Assembly (NCBI GenBank): GCA_947589085.1
Contig: CANPZD010000001.1
Coordinates: 272,583 to 306,472, forward strand
Reading direction: 5' to 3'
Length of the DNA stretch: 33,890 nt
From: an uncultured Clostridia bacterium
GTDB taxonomy: Bacteria > Bacillota > Clostridia > Christensenellales > Borkfalkiaceae
Shown: in pieces, positions 5,314-14,338 of the stretch
Layout of the letters: each line of letters starts with the position of its first letter
How positions within the stretch are numbered: the first letter of the stretch is position 1
Notes under the pieces: generated by a model
Databases searched by the model: none
Told to the model about the DNA's origin: nothing
Seen by the model: only the letters and a program-made list of their open reading frames with translations
Program-made: the position numbers and the translations under genes

Positions 5314-7926
5314 TCATTTTCTCCCGTAGTAAGCGTTGAGATACATCTGCCTGATCTCTTTGATCAGCGGATAGCGGGGATTGGCGCCCGTACACTGATC
5401 GTCGAACGCCGCTTCCGACATCTCGTCGAGTTTTGCGAGGAAATTCTTTTCGGTAACTTTGCCTTTGAGCGCTGCGGAAATTGTCTCGGGCAACTCCACT
5501 TCCCGCTGCAAAGCTTTGATTTTTGCTATCAAGGCCTCCACGAGTTCATCGTCCGAAGCGCCTTGCAGTCCGATATACCGCGCGACATCCGCATAGCGCG
5601 ATTTGCATTGCGGGTACGCATACTGCGGGAACGTGCCCATCTTCGCGGGCGCATCCGCGCTGTTGAATCGGATGACTTCTTCGAGCAACAGCGAATTCGC
5701 AACGCCGTGCGCAAGGTGGAAATATGCGCCGAGTTTGTGCGCCATGGAATGGCAAACGCCGAGAAATGCGTTCGCAAAGGCCATTCCCGCCATTGTGGCG
5801 GCATTTGCCATGCGTTCACGCGCTTCGGGATCCGCCGCGCCCGCCCGATAGGCGCGCGGCAGAAATTCAAAAATCAGTCTGACCGCCTCTTTGGCAATGC
5901 CGTTCGTAAAATCCGTCGCCATGACGGACGCGATCGCCTCGAGAGCGTGGCTTAAAGCGTCGATCCCGGCTGCCGCGGTAAGACCTTTCGGAATATTCAT
6001 CATGAGATCCGCGTCTACGATCGCAAGATCCGGCATGAGTTCATAGTCGGCAAGCGGATATTTGGCGCCCGTTTTCTCATCGGTGATCACGGCAAACGGC
6101 GTAACTTCGCTGCCCGTGCCCGCCGTCGTGGGGATCGCAACGAAGAGCGCCTTGTCGCCCATGTGCGGGAACGTATAGATCCGCTTCCGGATATCCGAAA
6201 AGCGCATCGCCATATCCTGAAAATCCGCTTCCGGATGTTCGTACAAGACCCACATGATCTTGGCCGCGTCCATGGGAGAACCCCCTCCGACGGCAATGAT
6301 CACATCCGGCGCAAATTCGCGCATCCGCTTGACGCCTTCGTCGGCGCAGGCAAGCGTCGGATCGGGGGTGACGTTGAAAAACGTCTCATGCACGATCCCG
6401 AGTTCGTCGAGAATATCCGTCGCGCGCTTGGTGAAGCCGCTTTCGAATAAAAATTTATCCGTAACAATGAACGCTTTTTTCTTATTGTACTTCTCTTTGC
6501 CGAGTTCTTTGAGGGCGACGCCGAGACAGCCTCGTTTGAAATAGACCTTTTTGGGAGCTTGGAACCAAAGCATATTTTCCTTCCTTTCCGCAACGGTTTT
6601 GATATTGATCAGATGTTTTACGCCGACGTTTTCCGAGACGGAATTTCCGCCCCAGGATCCGCAGCCGAGCGTCATCGACGGTGCAAATTTGAAATTATAG
6701 AGATCGCCGATCCCGCCGTGCGACGACGGCGTATTCAACAGGATACGGCAGGTTTTCATCACGGAACGGAAATAGGCGATTTTTTCATTTTCCGCCGTGA
6801 CGTTGATGAACAGCGAAGAAGTATGCCCGAGACCGCCGTCCCGAATGAGACGATCCGCCTTTGCCACGGCGTCCTCGAAATTTTCCGCGCGGTACATCGC
6901 AAGCACGGGCGAGAGTTTTTCATGCGCAAATTCTTCGGAAATATCCACGCTCTCCACCTCGCCGACGAGCACGCGGGTATCCGCAGGCACGTCGAAGCCC
7001 GCAATCGCGGCGATCGTCGCGGCGCTCTGCCCGACGATCCGGGAATTGAGCGCCCCGTTGACAAACATGGTTTTGCGCGTTTTCTCGATCTCCTCCGGGG
7101 AAAGAAAATACGCGCCGCGCCGCTGCATCTCCTCTTTGAAATCCTGATAGATCTCTTTCAGAACGATGACCGATTGTTCGGAGGCGCAGATCATTCCGTT
7201 ATCGAACGTCTTGGAATGAAGGATCGAGGACGCGGCCAGCCGGATATCCGCGGAAGAATCGACAACGGCGGGAGTATTGCCCGCGCCGACGCCCAGCGCA
7301 GGTTTCCCGGAGGAATATGCCGCTTTCACCATTCCGGGGCCGCCGGTCGCGAGGATCATATCCGCCTCGCGCATGATCATGCCGGAAAGCGGAACGGTGG
7401 GCAGATCGATCCAGCCGATGATGTCCTCGGGCGCGCCGGCTTCCACGGCTGCCTGCAAAACGATTTTTGCCGCTTCGATGGTACACTTTTTCGCACGCGG
7501 ATGCGGAGAGATGATGAGTCCGTTGCGCGTTTTCAGGCTGATGAGACACTTGAAAATCGCCGTAGACGTGGGATTCGTCGTGGGAATGATCGCGGCGATC
7601 ACCCCGATGGGTTCTGCGATCCGGGTAAATCCGAATCCTTCGTCGTGTTCGATAACGCCGCAGGTCTTGGTATTTTTATAGGCGTTGTAGATATATTCGG
7701 AGGCATAGTGATTCTTGATCACCTTATCCTCCACCACCCCCATTCCAGTCTCTTCGACTGCCATTTTGGCAAGCGGAATGCGCATTTTGTTCGCGGCAAG
7801 CGCGGCGCGATAAAAAATTTCGTCGACCTGCTCCTGCGTGTATGCGGCAAATTTCTGCTGCGCGGCGCGAACGCGCGCAAGCAATTTTTCGAGGGATTCC
7901 TCGTCGCTTACAATGAAGTCTTTCAT
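5314..7926 (-). CDS. adhE: Bifunctional acetaldehyde/alcohol dehydrogenase AdhE
   Basis: 870 residues, typical full length. The N-terminal half is CoA-acylating aldehyde dehydrogenase with the catalytic Cys247 in SKTFDNGMICASEQ and a GVGAGNTPAVVD segment. The C-terminal half is iron-dependent alcohol dehydrogenase with GGGSPMDAAK and the metal histidines in DALSHALE and MAHKLGAYFHLAHGVANS. It reduces acetyl-CoA to ethanol, recycling two NADH, and usually forms long spirosomes. The ATG at 7924-7926 follows GGAGG by 5 nt; an upstream in-frame TTG lies inside that site and was not used. Strong promoter upstream, terminator downstream. Pairing with an [FeFe] hydrogenase suggests control of reductant disposal. 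No clear Rex-type TTGTTAA operator is visible. Confidence 0.97.
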   Translation of the reverse strand: MKDFIVSDEESLEKLLARVRAAQQKFAAYTQEQVDEIFYRAALAANKMRIPLAKMAVEETGMGVVEDKVIKNHYASEYIYNAYKNTKTCGVIEHDEGFGFTRIAEPIGVIAAIIPTTNPTSTAIFKCLISLKTRNGLIISPHPRAKKCTIEAAKIVLQAAVEAGAPEDIIGWIDLPTVPLSGMIMREADMILATGGPGMVKAAYSSGKPALGVGAGNTPAVVDSSADIRLAASSILHSKTFDNGMICASEQSVIVLKEIYQDFKEEMQRRGAYFLSPEEIEKTRKTMFVNGALNSRIVGQSAATIAAIAGFDVPADTRVLVGEVESVDISEEFAHEKLSPVLAMYRAENFEDAVAKADRLIRDGGLGHTSSLFINVTAENEKIAYFRSVMKTCRILLNTPSSHGGIGDLYNFKFAPSMTLGCGSWGGNSVSENVGVKHLINIKTVAERKENMLWFQAPKKVYFKRGCLGVALKELGKEKYNKKKAFIVTDKFLFESGFTKRATDILDELGIVHETFFNVTPDPTLACADEGVKRMREFAPDVIIAVGGGSPMDAAKIMWVLYEHPEADFQDMAMRFSDIRKRIYTFPHMGDKALFVAIPTTAGTGSEVTPFAVITDEKTGAKYPLADYELMPDLAIVDADLMMNIPKGLTAAAGIDALSHALEAIASVMATDFTNGIAKEAVRLIFEFLPRAYRAGAADPEARERMANAATMAGMAFANAFLGVCHSMAHKLGAYFHLAHGVANSLLLEEVIRFNSADAPAKMGTFPQYAYPQCKSRYADVARYIGLQGASDDELVEALIAKIKALQREVELPETISAALKGKVTEKNFLAKLDEMSEAAFDDQCTGANPRYPLIKEIRQMYLNAYYGRK

Positions 7927-7956
7927 GACTTCCTCCAAAAATACTGCTTCTTATTT

Positions 7957-7985
7957 ATCATACCAAATTTTGCCAAAAATGTCAA
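7957..7985 (-). promoter_or_regulatory. Sigma-A promoter of adhE
   Basis: On the minus strand: TTGACA (7985-7980), a 17-nt spacer, TATGAT (7962-7957). The leader would be about 25 nt and contains GGAGG. Confidence 0.78.
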
Positions 7986-8080
7986 CGCTCAAACATGGAT
8001 TTCCCAAAATGGGCGACCGTTTGAAACGCCCGAAATTCCGTATGATTTTTCAACGGCGGATCCCTTTCCCCGCGATGCGG

Positions 8081-8103
8081 AAAACCCGCCTTTTCAGGCG
8101 GGT
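8081..8103 (-). terminator. Intrinsic terminator of valS
   Basis: A 7-bp stem ACCCGCC/GGCGGGT around a 6-nt loop, with TTTT on the minus strand, just after the valS stop. Confidence 0.85.
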
Positions 8104-8108
8104 CACGA

Positions 8109-10736
8109 TTACAGAGATTTGAGCTGCTGTTCGATTTTTTCCTTCATGTCGAGATATTTTTCCAGCTTGGCGCGCTCGCTGTCCACAAGCTTTTTGGGCG
8201 CCTTCGCAACGAAATTGTTGTTGGCAAGCATGCTGCCCGCGCGGGAAATTTCGTTCATGACGCGTTCAAGCTCCTTTTTCAGACGCGTCCGCTCCTCTTC
8301 GAGGTCGACGAGGTCGCCCAGCTGCACGAAGACCTGCGCGGCCGGCGTGATCCGGGAGATCGTCTTGTCCCCCGCCCGCGCGCCGTCGTCGATGAAGTCG
8401 ATCTCGCTTGCCCCGGCAAGACGCAAGATGGAATTTTTATTCACGCTCACAAGCCGCTTTGCGTCGGTCACGAGAAAGAGTCTTACTTTTTTCGCCGGCG
8501 GACAGTTGACCGAAACTTTGATGGCGCGCACCGCCTTGATGAGTTCGATCACGCCTTCGAACGCCTTTGCCTCCTCCTTGTACGCAAGTTTGGAATTGTA
8601 CCGCGGGAAATCCGCAAGCATGATCTGCCCCTCGGTCCCCGGGAGATATCCGTAAATTTCTTCCGTGACAAAGGGCGCAAACGGATGCAGCAATTTCAGC
8701 GTATTTTCCAGCACAAACATCAGAACGCCGAGCGTGGAACTCTTCCTCTCCGGATCTTCGCCGTAGAGCGCGGGCTTCGAAAGTTCGATATACCAATCGC
8801 AGAAGTCGTTCCATGCGAAATCGATCACCTTGTCCGCAGCGATCCCGAGGTCGTATTTCTGAAGCGCGATCGTCACTTCTCGGATCGTCGTCATGAGACG
8901 CGAGATGATCCAGCGGTCTGCGGGCTGCAATTTGCAGGCGCCGAGGCCGGAAGGAAGTTCGCGATCCGCCGCGTTCATGAGAACAAAACGGGAAGCGTTC
9001 CAGACCTTGTTGATAAAATTGCGCGCGGCTTCGAGCTTCGTATCCGTCATGCGGGTATCGTTGCCGGGCGCAACGCCCGTGATCAGGGCGAGCCTCAGAG
9101 AATCGGCGCCGTATTTTTCGATCACTTCGAGCGGATCGATCCCGTTTCCGAGGGATTTGGACATCTTTCTGCCCTGCGCATCGCGGACCAATCCGTGAAT
9201 GAGAACATCGCGGAACGGCACTTTGCCCGTATAGCGCAATCCGGAAAACATCATGCGCATGACCCAGAACGGAATGATATCGTATCCCGTAACGAGCAGG
9301 TCGGTGGGATAAAAATATTTGAATTCGGGCGTCTCTTCCGGCCAGCCGAGCGTGGAAAACGGCCAGAGCGCCGAGGAAAACCACGTATCGAGCACGTCCT
9401 CATCCTGATGAAGATGCGCGCTCTTGCACTTCGGGCAGATCTCAGGCGTTTCGCGGGCGCAAATCACTTCTCCGCAATCCTCGCAATACCATACGGGAAT
9501 GCGGTGCCCCCACCAGAGTTGGCGGGAAATACACCAATCGCGGATATTTTCCAACCAATTATAATAGATTTTCGCAAAACGATCGGGCGTGAACTTCGTC
9601 TTGTTGTTCATCACCGCATCGATCGCCGGCTTTGCGAGCGGCGCCATTTTGACAAACCATTGCTTGGAAACGAGCGGCTCCACCGTCGCATGACAGCGGT
9701 GGCAATGCCCCACGTTGTGCGTGTGCGCTTCAACTTTCACGAGAAGCCCGAGCGCACGCATCTCTTCCACGACGCGCTTCCTCGCCTCGTAACGGTCGAG
9801 GCCGCAAAATTTTCCGCCCGCCTGATTGACGGTGCCGTCGTCGTTCAGAATGCGGATCATGGGCAGATCGTGGCGCAGTCCGACCTCGAAATCGTTCGGG
9901 TCGTGCGCGGGTGTGATCTTCACGGCGCCCGTACCGAACGCGGGATCGACATATTCGTCCGCAACGACGGGGATCTTTCGGTCCGTAAGCGGCAATAAGA
10001 GCATTTTTCCGACGAAGGAAGCATATCGCTTGTCCTCCGGATGGACGGCCACGGCGGTATCTCCGAGCATGGTTTCCGGCCGCGTCGTCGCGATCGTGAT
10101 AAATTCATCCGAGCCGTCTACGGGATAGCGGAAGTACCAGAACGAACCCGCGTCTTCGGCGTACTCCACTTCCTCGTCCGAAAGCGCCGTTTTGCAGTCC
10201 GGGCACCAGTTGATGATGCGGCTTCCGCGGTAAATCAGTCCTTTTTCGTAAAGCCGGAAAAATGCCTCTCTCACGGCGCGCGAACATTTTTCGTCCATCG
10301 TGAAGGCAAGACGAGACCAATCGCAGGAAGAACCGAGTTTTTTCAGCTGATCCACGATCTTTCCGCCGTATTTTTCTTTCCACTGCCACGCGCGTTCCAA
10401 AAACGCCTCTCTGCCGAGCGACTCTTTGGAGATCCCCTCTTCGCGCAGGGCCTCGACGATCTTGTGTTCCGTCGCAAGGGAAGCGTGATCGGTCCCGGGC
10501 TGCCAGAGAACGGAATATCCCTGCATCCGCTTGAATCGCACGACGATATCCTGCATCGTTTCATCCATGGCGTGGCCGATATGCAGCTGTCCCGTTACGT
10601 TGGGCGGCGGCATCATCACGGTAAAAGGAACTTTATCCGGATCGATTTTGGAGGAAAAACATCCGTTTTTCATCCAATTTTCGTATATTTTCCCTTCGAA
10701 GTCCCCGGGATTGTAGGTCGTTTGCATGTTTTTCAT
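8109..10736 (-). CDS. valS: Valyl-tRNA synthetase
   Basis: 875 residues, the usual ValRS size. It charges tRNA-Val and edits misactivated threonine. PPPNVTGQLHIGH holds the class I HIGH signature at about 52-55. KMSKS lies at about 524-528. Zinc-finger-like pairs are seen in WCPDC and in YCEDC with CPKC. The editing-domain entry TTRPETMLGDTAVAVHPED is intact. The C terminus is the ValRS coiled-coil arm (LEEERTRLKKELERVMNEI, then LEKYLDMKEKIEQQL). The chosen ATG (10734-10736) precedes MKNMQTTYNPGDFE; the longer open frame is promoter DNA. An ATG three codons later is also possible. The leader is only about 28 nt, so there is no T-box. Confidence 0.97.
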   Translation of the reverse strand: MKNMQTTYNPGDFEGKIYENWMKNGCFSSKIDPDKVPFTVMMPPPNVTGQLHIGHAMDETMQDIVVRFKRMQGYSVLWQPGTDHASLATEHKIVEALREEGISKESLGREAFLERAWQWKEKYGGKIVDQLKKLGSSCDWSRLAFTMDEKCSRAVREAFFRLYEKGLIYRGSRIINWCPDCKTALSDEEVEYAEDAGSFWYFRYPVDGSDEFITIATTRPETMLGDTAVAVHPEDKRYASFVGKMLLLPLTDRKIPVVADEYVDPAFGTGAVKITPAHDPNDFEVGLRHDLPMIRILNDDGTVNQAGGKFCGLDRYEARKRVVEEMRALGLLVKVEAHTHNVGHCHRCHATVEPLVSKQWFVKMAPLAKPAIDAVMNNKTKFTPDRFAKIYYNWLENIRDWCISRQLWWGHRIPVWYCEDCGEVICARETPEICPKCKSAHLHQDEDVLDTWFSSALWPFSTLGWPEETPEFKYFYPTDLLVTGYDIIPFWVMRMMFSGLRYTGKVPFRDVLIHGLVRDAQGRKMSKSLGNGIDPLEVIEKYGADSLRLALITGVAPGNDTRMTDTKLEAARNFINKVWNASRFVLMNAADRELPSGLGACKLQPADRWIISRLMTTIREVTIALQKYDLGIAADKVIDFAWNDFCDWYIELSKPALYGEDPERKSSTLGVLMFVLENTLKLLHPFAPFVTEEIYGYLPGTEGQIMLADFPRYNSKLAYKEEAKAFEGVIELIKAVRAIKVSVNCPPAKKVRLFLVTDAKRLVSVNKNSILRLAGASEIDFIDDGARAGDKTISRITPAAQVFVQLGDLVDLEEERTRLKKELERVMNEISRAGSMLANNNFVAKAPKKLVDSERAKLEKYLDMKEKIEQQLKSL

Positions 10737-10766
10737 AAAACTACTCGCAAAATGTAATACCGAATT

Positions 10767-10795
10767 ATTATAAACCATTTTTTTCCCATTGTCAA
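10767..10795 (-). promoter_or_regulatory. Sigma-A promoter of valS
   Basis: On the minus strand: TTGACA (10795-10790), a 17-nt spacer, TATAAT (10772-10767). A full consensus match. Its -35 overlaps the -35 of the divergent ABC-transporter promoter. Confidence 0.88.
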
Positions 10796-10818
10796 TAAAT
10801 CCGCCGTGCACATAAAAT
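10789..10818 (+). promoter_or_regulatory. Probable sigma-A promoter of the ABC transporter operon
   Basis: TTGTCA (10789-10794), an 18-nt spacer, TAAAAT (10813-10818). It is nearly back-to-back with the valS promoter; five of six -35 bases are shared. No riboswitch or other structured leader fits in the remaining 30 nt. Confidence 0.6.
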
Positions 10819-10848
10819 ATATTATTCCAATTTTTCACGGAGTGAACT

Positions 10849-11853
10849 ATGAAAAAATTACCCGCAATTTTAGGAGCGGCGCTCTTCGCCCTCCTTCCCC
10901 TCTCCGCCTGCGGCGGAAATAAAGACGGCCTGAAAACCGTCCGAATCAATGAAGTAACGCATTCCATCTTTTATGCCCCGATGTACCTCGCCGATTCGCT
11001 CGGCTATTTTAAGGACGAAGGCATTAAAATTTCGCTCACCAACGGCGGCGGCGCGGACAACGTTATGGCCGCCGTGCTCTCCGGCGGTGCGGATATCGGC
11101 TTCTGCGGCCCCGAAGCGGCGCTCTACGTTGCGCTCGGCGGCATGCAGGACGTTCCCACCGTATTCGGCCAGCTCACCCAACGCGACGGTTCTTTCCTCG
11201 TTTCGCGCAAAGACGAAGCTGCGACGTTCAAGTGGGAAGACCTCAAAGGCAAAGAAATTCTGGCCGGCCGGCAGGGCGGCGTTCCCGCAATGACGTTTGA
11301 GTACGTTCTGCGCGAACACGGCTTCACGGACGAGGAGATCAACCTCAACTTCGACGTCTCTTTCAACAACATGACCGCGGCCTTTCTGGAAGGCACCGCG
11401 GAATACTGCACAATGTTCGAACCCGTCGCTTCCGACGTGCAAGCCTCCGGCAAGGGCTATATCGTGGCTTCCGTCGGCGAGGCGGGCGGCGTCGTGCCCT
11501 ACACGAGCTTCATTGCCAAGAGATCGTGGATCGACAAAAACGAAAAAACCGTAAAAGGATTCCTGCGCGCAATGCTCAAAGCGGTGGAATTCGCTCAAAC
11601 CAACGATGCGGCGACCGTTGCGGACTTCCTCACCGATCAGTTTGCGGATACCGCGAAAGCCTCGCTCACGACAAGCGTTGCCAGCTATCAGAAGATCGAC
11701 GCCTGGGCGACCGATATGGTCATGACCGAAGAAAGCTTCAACCGTCTGCAGGATATCATCGAATCGGCGGGAGAACTTCCCAAACGCGCCGAGATCGGTC
11801 TATTCGTCGATAACAGTTACGTCAAGGAAGTTTACGCTTCGCTCAAAAAATAA
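10849..11853 (+). CDS. ABC transporter substrate-binding lipoprotein, NitT/TauT (NMT1/SsuA-like) family
   Basis: 334 residues. Signal peptide with a lipobox: MKKLPAILGAALFALLPLSAC, so Cys21 is the likely lipidated residue. The mature part has the NMT1/SsuA fold pattern: FYAPMYLADSLGYFKDEGI, a glycine-rich GGGADNVMAAVLSGGADIGFCGPEAAL segment, DLKGKEILAGRQGGVPAMTFEYVLREHG and a C-terminal helix-rich domain. The family captures nitrate, sulfonates, taurine or thiamine-pyrimidine compounds; I cannot tell which from this sequence. ATG at 10849 after ACGGAG. It is the first gene of a three-gene operon, 29 nt before the ATPase gene, and delivers substrate to the permease below. Confidence 0.92.
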   Translation: MKKLPAILGAALFALLPLSACGGNKDGLKTVRINEVTHSIFYAPMYLADSLGYFKDEGIKISLTNGGGADNVMAAVLSGGADIGFCGPEAALYVALGGMQDVPTVFGQLTQRDGSFLVSRKDEAATFKWEDLKGKEILAGRQGGVPAMTFEYVLREHGFTDEEINLNFDVSFNNMTAAFLEGTAEYCTMFEPVASDVQASGKGYIVASVGEAGGVVPYTSFIAKRSWIDKNEKTVKGFLRAMLKAVEFAQTNDAATVADFLTDQFADTAKASLTTSVASYQKIDAWATDMVMTEESFNRLQDIIESAGELPKRAEIGLFVDNSYVKEVYASLKK

Positions 11854-11882
11854 TATACATCTGAAAAACGGAAGGTTTGCAT

Positions 11883-12620
11883 ATGAAAAAGGAAATGTTG
11901 CAATTTTCCGATGTGTCCCTCATCTACCACACCAAGCGCGGCGAAACCAAGGCGGCGGAACATCTGACTTTTACGATCGCCGAAGGTGAATTCGTCGCTG
12001 TGATCGGCCCCTCCGGCTGCGGAAAAACGACCTTGCTCTCCCTTGCGGCCGGACTGTTGAAACCCTCGGAAGGAACGGTCGAGCGGCACGGAAGCTGCGG
12101 TTATATGCTCCAGAAAGACGAACTCTTTCCGTGGCGTACGATCGAAAAAAATATTTATCTCCCGCTGGAGATCAAGCGGCAAAAGACGGCCCAAAACATG
12201 GAGCGCGCCCGTGCGCTCGCCGAAAAATACGGACTCGGCGACTTTTTACAGAGTTATCCCTCGCAGCTTTCCGGCGGAATGCGGCAGCGCGCCGCGCTCA
12301 TCCGCACGCTCGCAACGGATCCGGATGTGCTTCTGCTCGACGAGCCGTTTTCCGCACTGGACTATCAGACCCGCCTGAATGTGACGGAGGACGTTTCGGA
12401 GATCATCCGAAGCGAAGGAAAAACGGCGCTTCTGATCACGCACGACATTTCGGAAGCCATCTCGCTGGCGGATCGCGTGCTTGTGCTCTCGAAACGCCCT
12501 GCCCGCGTCACGTTTACGCACCAACTCGATTTCGGAGACGTTGTGAATCCCCTGAAACGCAGGGAAATGAGCAGCTTTTCCGGTTGGTTTGAAATACTAT
12601 GGAAGGAGCTGAACGGATGA
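11883..12620 (+). CDS. ABC transporter ATP-binding protein (SsuB/TauB-like)
   Basis: 245 residues. All nucleotide-binding motifs are intact: Walker A GPSGCGKTT (about 42-50), Q-loop in MLQKDELFPWRT, signature LSGGMRQRAALIR, Walker B VLLLDEPFSALD and the H-loop in LLITHDISEA. LFPWRT and the FSALD form are typical of nitrate/sulfonate importer ATPases. ATG at 11883, 7 nt after GGAAGG; the upstream in-frame TTG is less well placed. Its TGA overlaps the permease ATG (ATGA), so the two are translationally coupled. It powers the importer formed with the neighbouring lipoprotein and permease. Confidence 0.95.
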   Translation: MKKEMLQFSDVSLIYHTKRGETKAAEHLTFTIAEGEFVAVIGPSGCGKTTLLSLAAGLLKPSEGTVERHGSCGYMLQKDELFPWRTIEKNIYLPLEIKRQKTAQNMERARALAEKYGLGDFLQSYPSQLSGGMRQRAALIRTLATDPDVLLLDEPFSALDYQTRLNVTEDVSEIIRSEGKTALLITHDISEAISLADRVLVLSKRPARVTFTHQLDFGDVVNPLKRREMSSFSGWFEILWKELNG

Positions 12621-13432
12621 TGAAAAAAAAGCAGTCATATTCCGCCGAACACGCGCGTTTTCTGAAAAAACGCAGAAAAAATCTTGTGCTTGTCTGGTCC
12701 CTGCGCATCGGGTTGCTTCTGCTCATTCTCGGGCTTTGGGAACTCTCCACGCAACTCGGATGGGTGGATTCCTTCCTCGTAAGCTCCCCCTCGCGCATCG
12801 GCAAGACGATCGCTTCGCTCTATCGTGACGGCACCCTGTTTTATCATATCGGCACTACGCTTTGGGAAACGCTCGTCGGGTTTGTTCTCGCCGTCGTGCT
12901 GGGGTACGCCATCGCGCTGGCGCTATGGTGGAGCGAGACGCTGCGGAAAGTCCTCGAACCCTATATCGTCGTGCTGAACGCCCTGCCGAAGATCGCGCTC
13001 GGCCCTTTGATCATCATCTGGTTCGGCACGGGAAGCAAGGCGATCTTATTCATGACGCTGATCGTCGGACTCATTGTCGCGATCATGCACATGCTCTCGG
13101 CGTTCATCGCAACAGATCACAATAAGATCCTTCTTCTGCGTTCGATGGGCGCCTCCAAATTGCAGATCCTTACCAAACTTGTCGTGCCCTCCTCCGTTCC
13201 CTCGTTTATTTCCATGCTGAAAATCAACGTCGGAATGGCTTGGATCGGCTCGATCATGGGCGAATACATCGTTTCGCGTGCGGGACTCGGCTATTTGATC
13301 GTGTACGGAGGACAGGTGTTTAAGCTCGATCTCGTGATGACTTCCACCTGCATCCTCTGCATCCTCGCCGCGGGCATGTATTTTTTGGTCGTGCTTCTCG
13401 AAAAACTTCTCGTGAAAAATTCCGAAAGCTGA
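12617..13432 (+). CDS. ABC transporter permease (SsuC/TauC-like)
   Basis: 271 residues. The ATG at 12617-12619 overlaps the ATPase stop and lies 8 nt after GGAAGGAG. A basic N-terminal tail is followed by about six transmembrane helices, including WSLRIGLLLLILGLWELS, GFVLAVVLGYAIALAL, IALGPLIIIWFG, ILFMTLIVGLIVAIM and LVMTSTCILCILAAGMYFL. The EAA-type loop that contacts the ATPase is LRSMGASKLQILTKLVVPSSVPSF. It forms the membrane channel of the NitT/TauT-type importer. No terminator is visible after its stop. Its last 387 nt are also open on the opposite strand, as the tail of the convergent YkvI-like gene. Confidence 0.95.
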   Translation: MMKKKQSYSAEHARFLKKRRKNLVLVWSLRIGLLLLILGLWELSTQLGWVDSFLVSSPSRIGKTIASLYRDGTLFYHIGTTLWETLVGFVLAVVLGYAIALALWWSETLRKVLEPYIVVLNALPKIALGPLIIIWFGTGSKAILFMTLIVGLIVAIMHMLSAFIATDHNKILLLRSMGASKLQILTKLVVPSSVPSFISMLKINVGMAWIGSIMGEYIVSRAGLGYLIVYGGQVFKLDLVMTSTCILCILAAGMYFLVVLLEKLLVKNSES

Positions 13433-14338
13433 AAAGCACAGTCCGAATATTCCCTCGACCGGATAAAAATAAGTTACGATTTCCGAAAGTCCCATACGGG
13501 AAAGCGCAAACGCCGCAAAGAGCACGCCTGTCTTTGCGGCGTACTTTTTTTCCCCGCGAAGTCCCTCGCAGATATTCAGCAGCGGAAACAGCGACGAAGC
13601 AAGCGACGTAAGGATCGCAAGTCCGACGGCCGCGGAAAATACCGTTTTGCCCTGCATGACATAGAGAAACGGCATTTCCGCATGCAAGGCATCTTCCCCC
13701 GCGCCGTTCACGCAGCCCAACACGGAAAATGCGGCGAGCGCGACGAGCAGCGCCGCGAGGATCGAGGGCGGCGCGATCCGTTTGATCTCCCGCCCGGCGT
13801 CCATAAGGACCGGCGCCATCAGAAAGACGTTTAATCCCGCGTACAGCGCGCCGCCGGGAAGATCCGCCGCAAAAAAACGAATCGGCGCAAAATTCATGCC
13901 GCCGTATGCAAACACAAAAACAAGCAGCGCCGGCACGAGCACAAGATTCAGAAGAGAGATCCCTTTCGTCCCCCGCACGACCACTGCCGCCGAGAGAACG
14001 AGGCCGCCCAGCGAAAGCAGCGGAGAAAGAGACGGAAGCAAGGCATCAAGTCCCGCCAGCATTGCCGCGCACGGAAACAGCGAGCACAGCGTGATGAGCG
14101 TACGGATCCACGGCGCCCCTTTGCCGAACAGCGATCTGAGCGCTCCCTCATATCCGCCGTGCTTTTTCCCGAGCCGCAAAAAGAGCGCGCACATCATGCA
14201 AAACAGCGCGGAAGAAACCAAAACGGGGATCGCATAGTATTTTGTATGAAAAAAGCGGACAAGCTCCGCGCCGGAGATAAATCCGGCTCCGATTGCCCCT
14301 CCTACGATAAAAAGCGCACTCCGCAAGATTCCCATCAT
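13046..14338 (-). CDS. YkvI-like multi-pass membrane protein with an anomalous C-terminal extension
   Basis: 430 residues as written. Residues 1 to about 305 look like the YkvI family: MMGILRSALFIVGGAIGAGFISGAELVRFF followed by about ten hydrophobic helices, a LeuT-fold-like putative transporter of unknown substrate. The last membrane helix (VEGIFGLCFSAFGIF) ends at about the stop of the convergent permease gene. From there the frame stays open 387 nt further, antisense to the permease. It encodes about 120 residues rich in His, Asp, Glu, Arg and Gly, a composition expected of the antisense of membrane-helix codons. YkvI proteins normally end near 340 residues, so this tail is probably a consequence of a lost stop codon. 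No clear ribosome site; a TTTTGC-TAT-GCAAAA hairpin abuts the ATG pair (14333-14338). Confidence 0.72.
   Translation of the reverse strand: MMGILRSALFIVGGAIGAGFISGAELVRFFHTKYYAIPVLVSSALFCMMCALFLRLGKKHGGYEGALRSLFGKGAPWIRTLITLCSLFPCAAMLAGLDALLPSLSPLLSLGGLVLSAAVVVRGTKGISLLNLVLVPALLVFVFAYGGMNFAPIRFFAADLPGGALYAGLNVFLMAPVLMDAGREIKRIAPPSILAALLVALAAFSVLGCVNGAGEDALHAEMPFLYVMQGKTVFSAAVGLAILTSLASSLFPLLNICEGLRGEKKYAAKTGVLFAAFALSRMGLSEIVTYFYPVEGIFGLCFSAFGIFHEKFFEKHDQKIHARGEDAEDAGGSHHEIELKHLSSVHDQIAESRTRNDVFAHDRADPSHSDVDFQHGNKRGNGGGHDKFGKDLQFGGAHRTQKKDLIVICCDERREHVHDRDNESDDQRHE

Noticed and set aside
8011-8031. GGGCG/CGCCC hairpin between adhE and valS
   Set aside because: Only a 5-bp stem with an 11-nt loop, lying upstream of the adhE promoter; too weak to call.
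6559-8655. A 698-codon plus-strand open frame opposite adhE, and similar long frames opposite rho (17413-18948), typA (26588-28201), valS (8685-9998) and murB (1278-3146)
   Set aside because: They mirror strongly coding minus-strand genes, have no ribosome sites or promoters, and their residue make-up (rich in R, H, D, F) is the antisense of the real codon use.
10819-10848. Possible riboswitch before the ABC substrate-binding gene
   Set aside because: Only about 30 nt separate the promoter from the ATG, too short for any known aptamer.
10737-10967. N-terminal extension of valS
   Set aside because: It would cross the perfect valS promoter, and the residues show no ValRS similarity.
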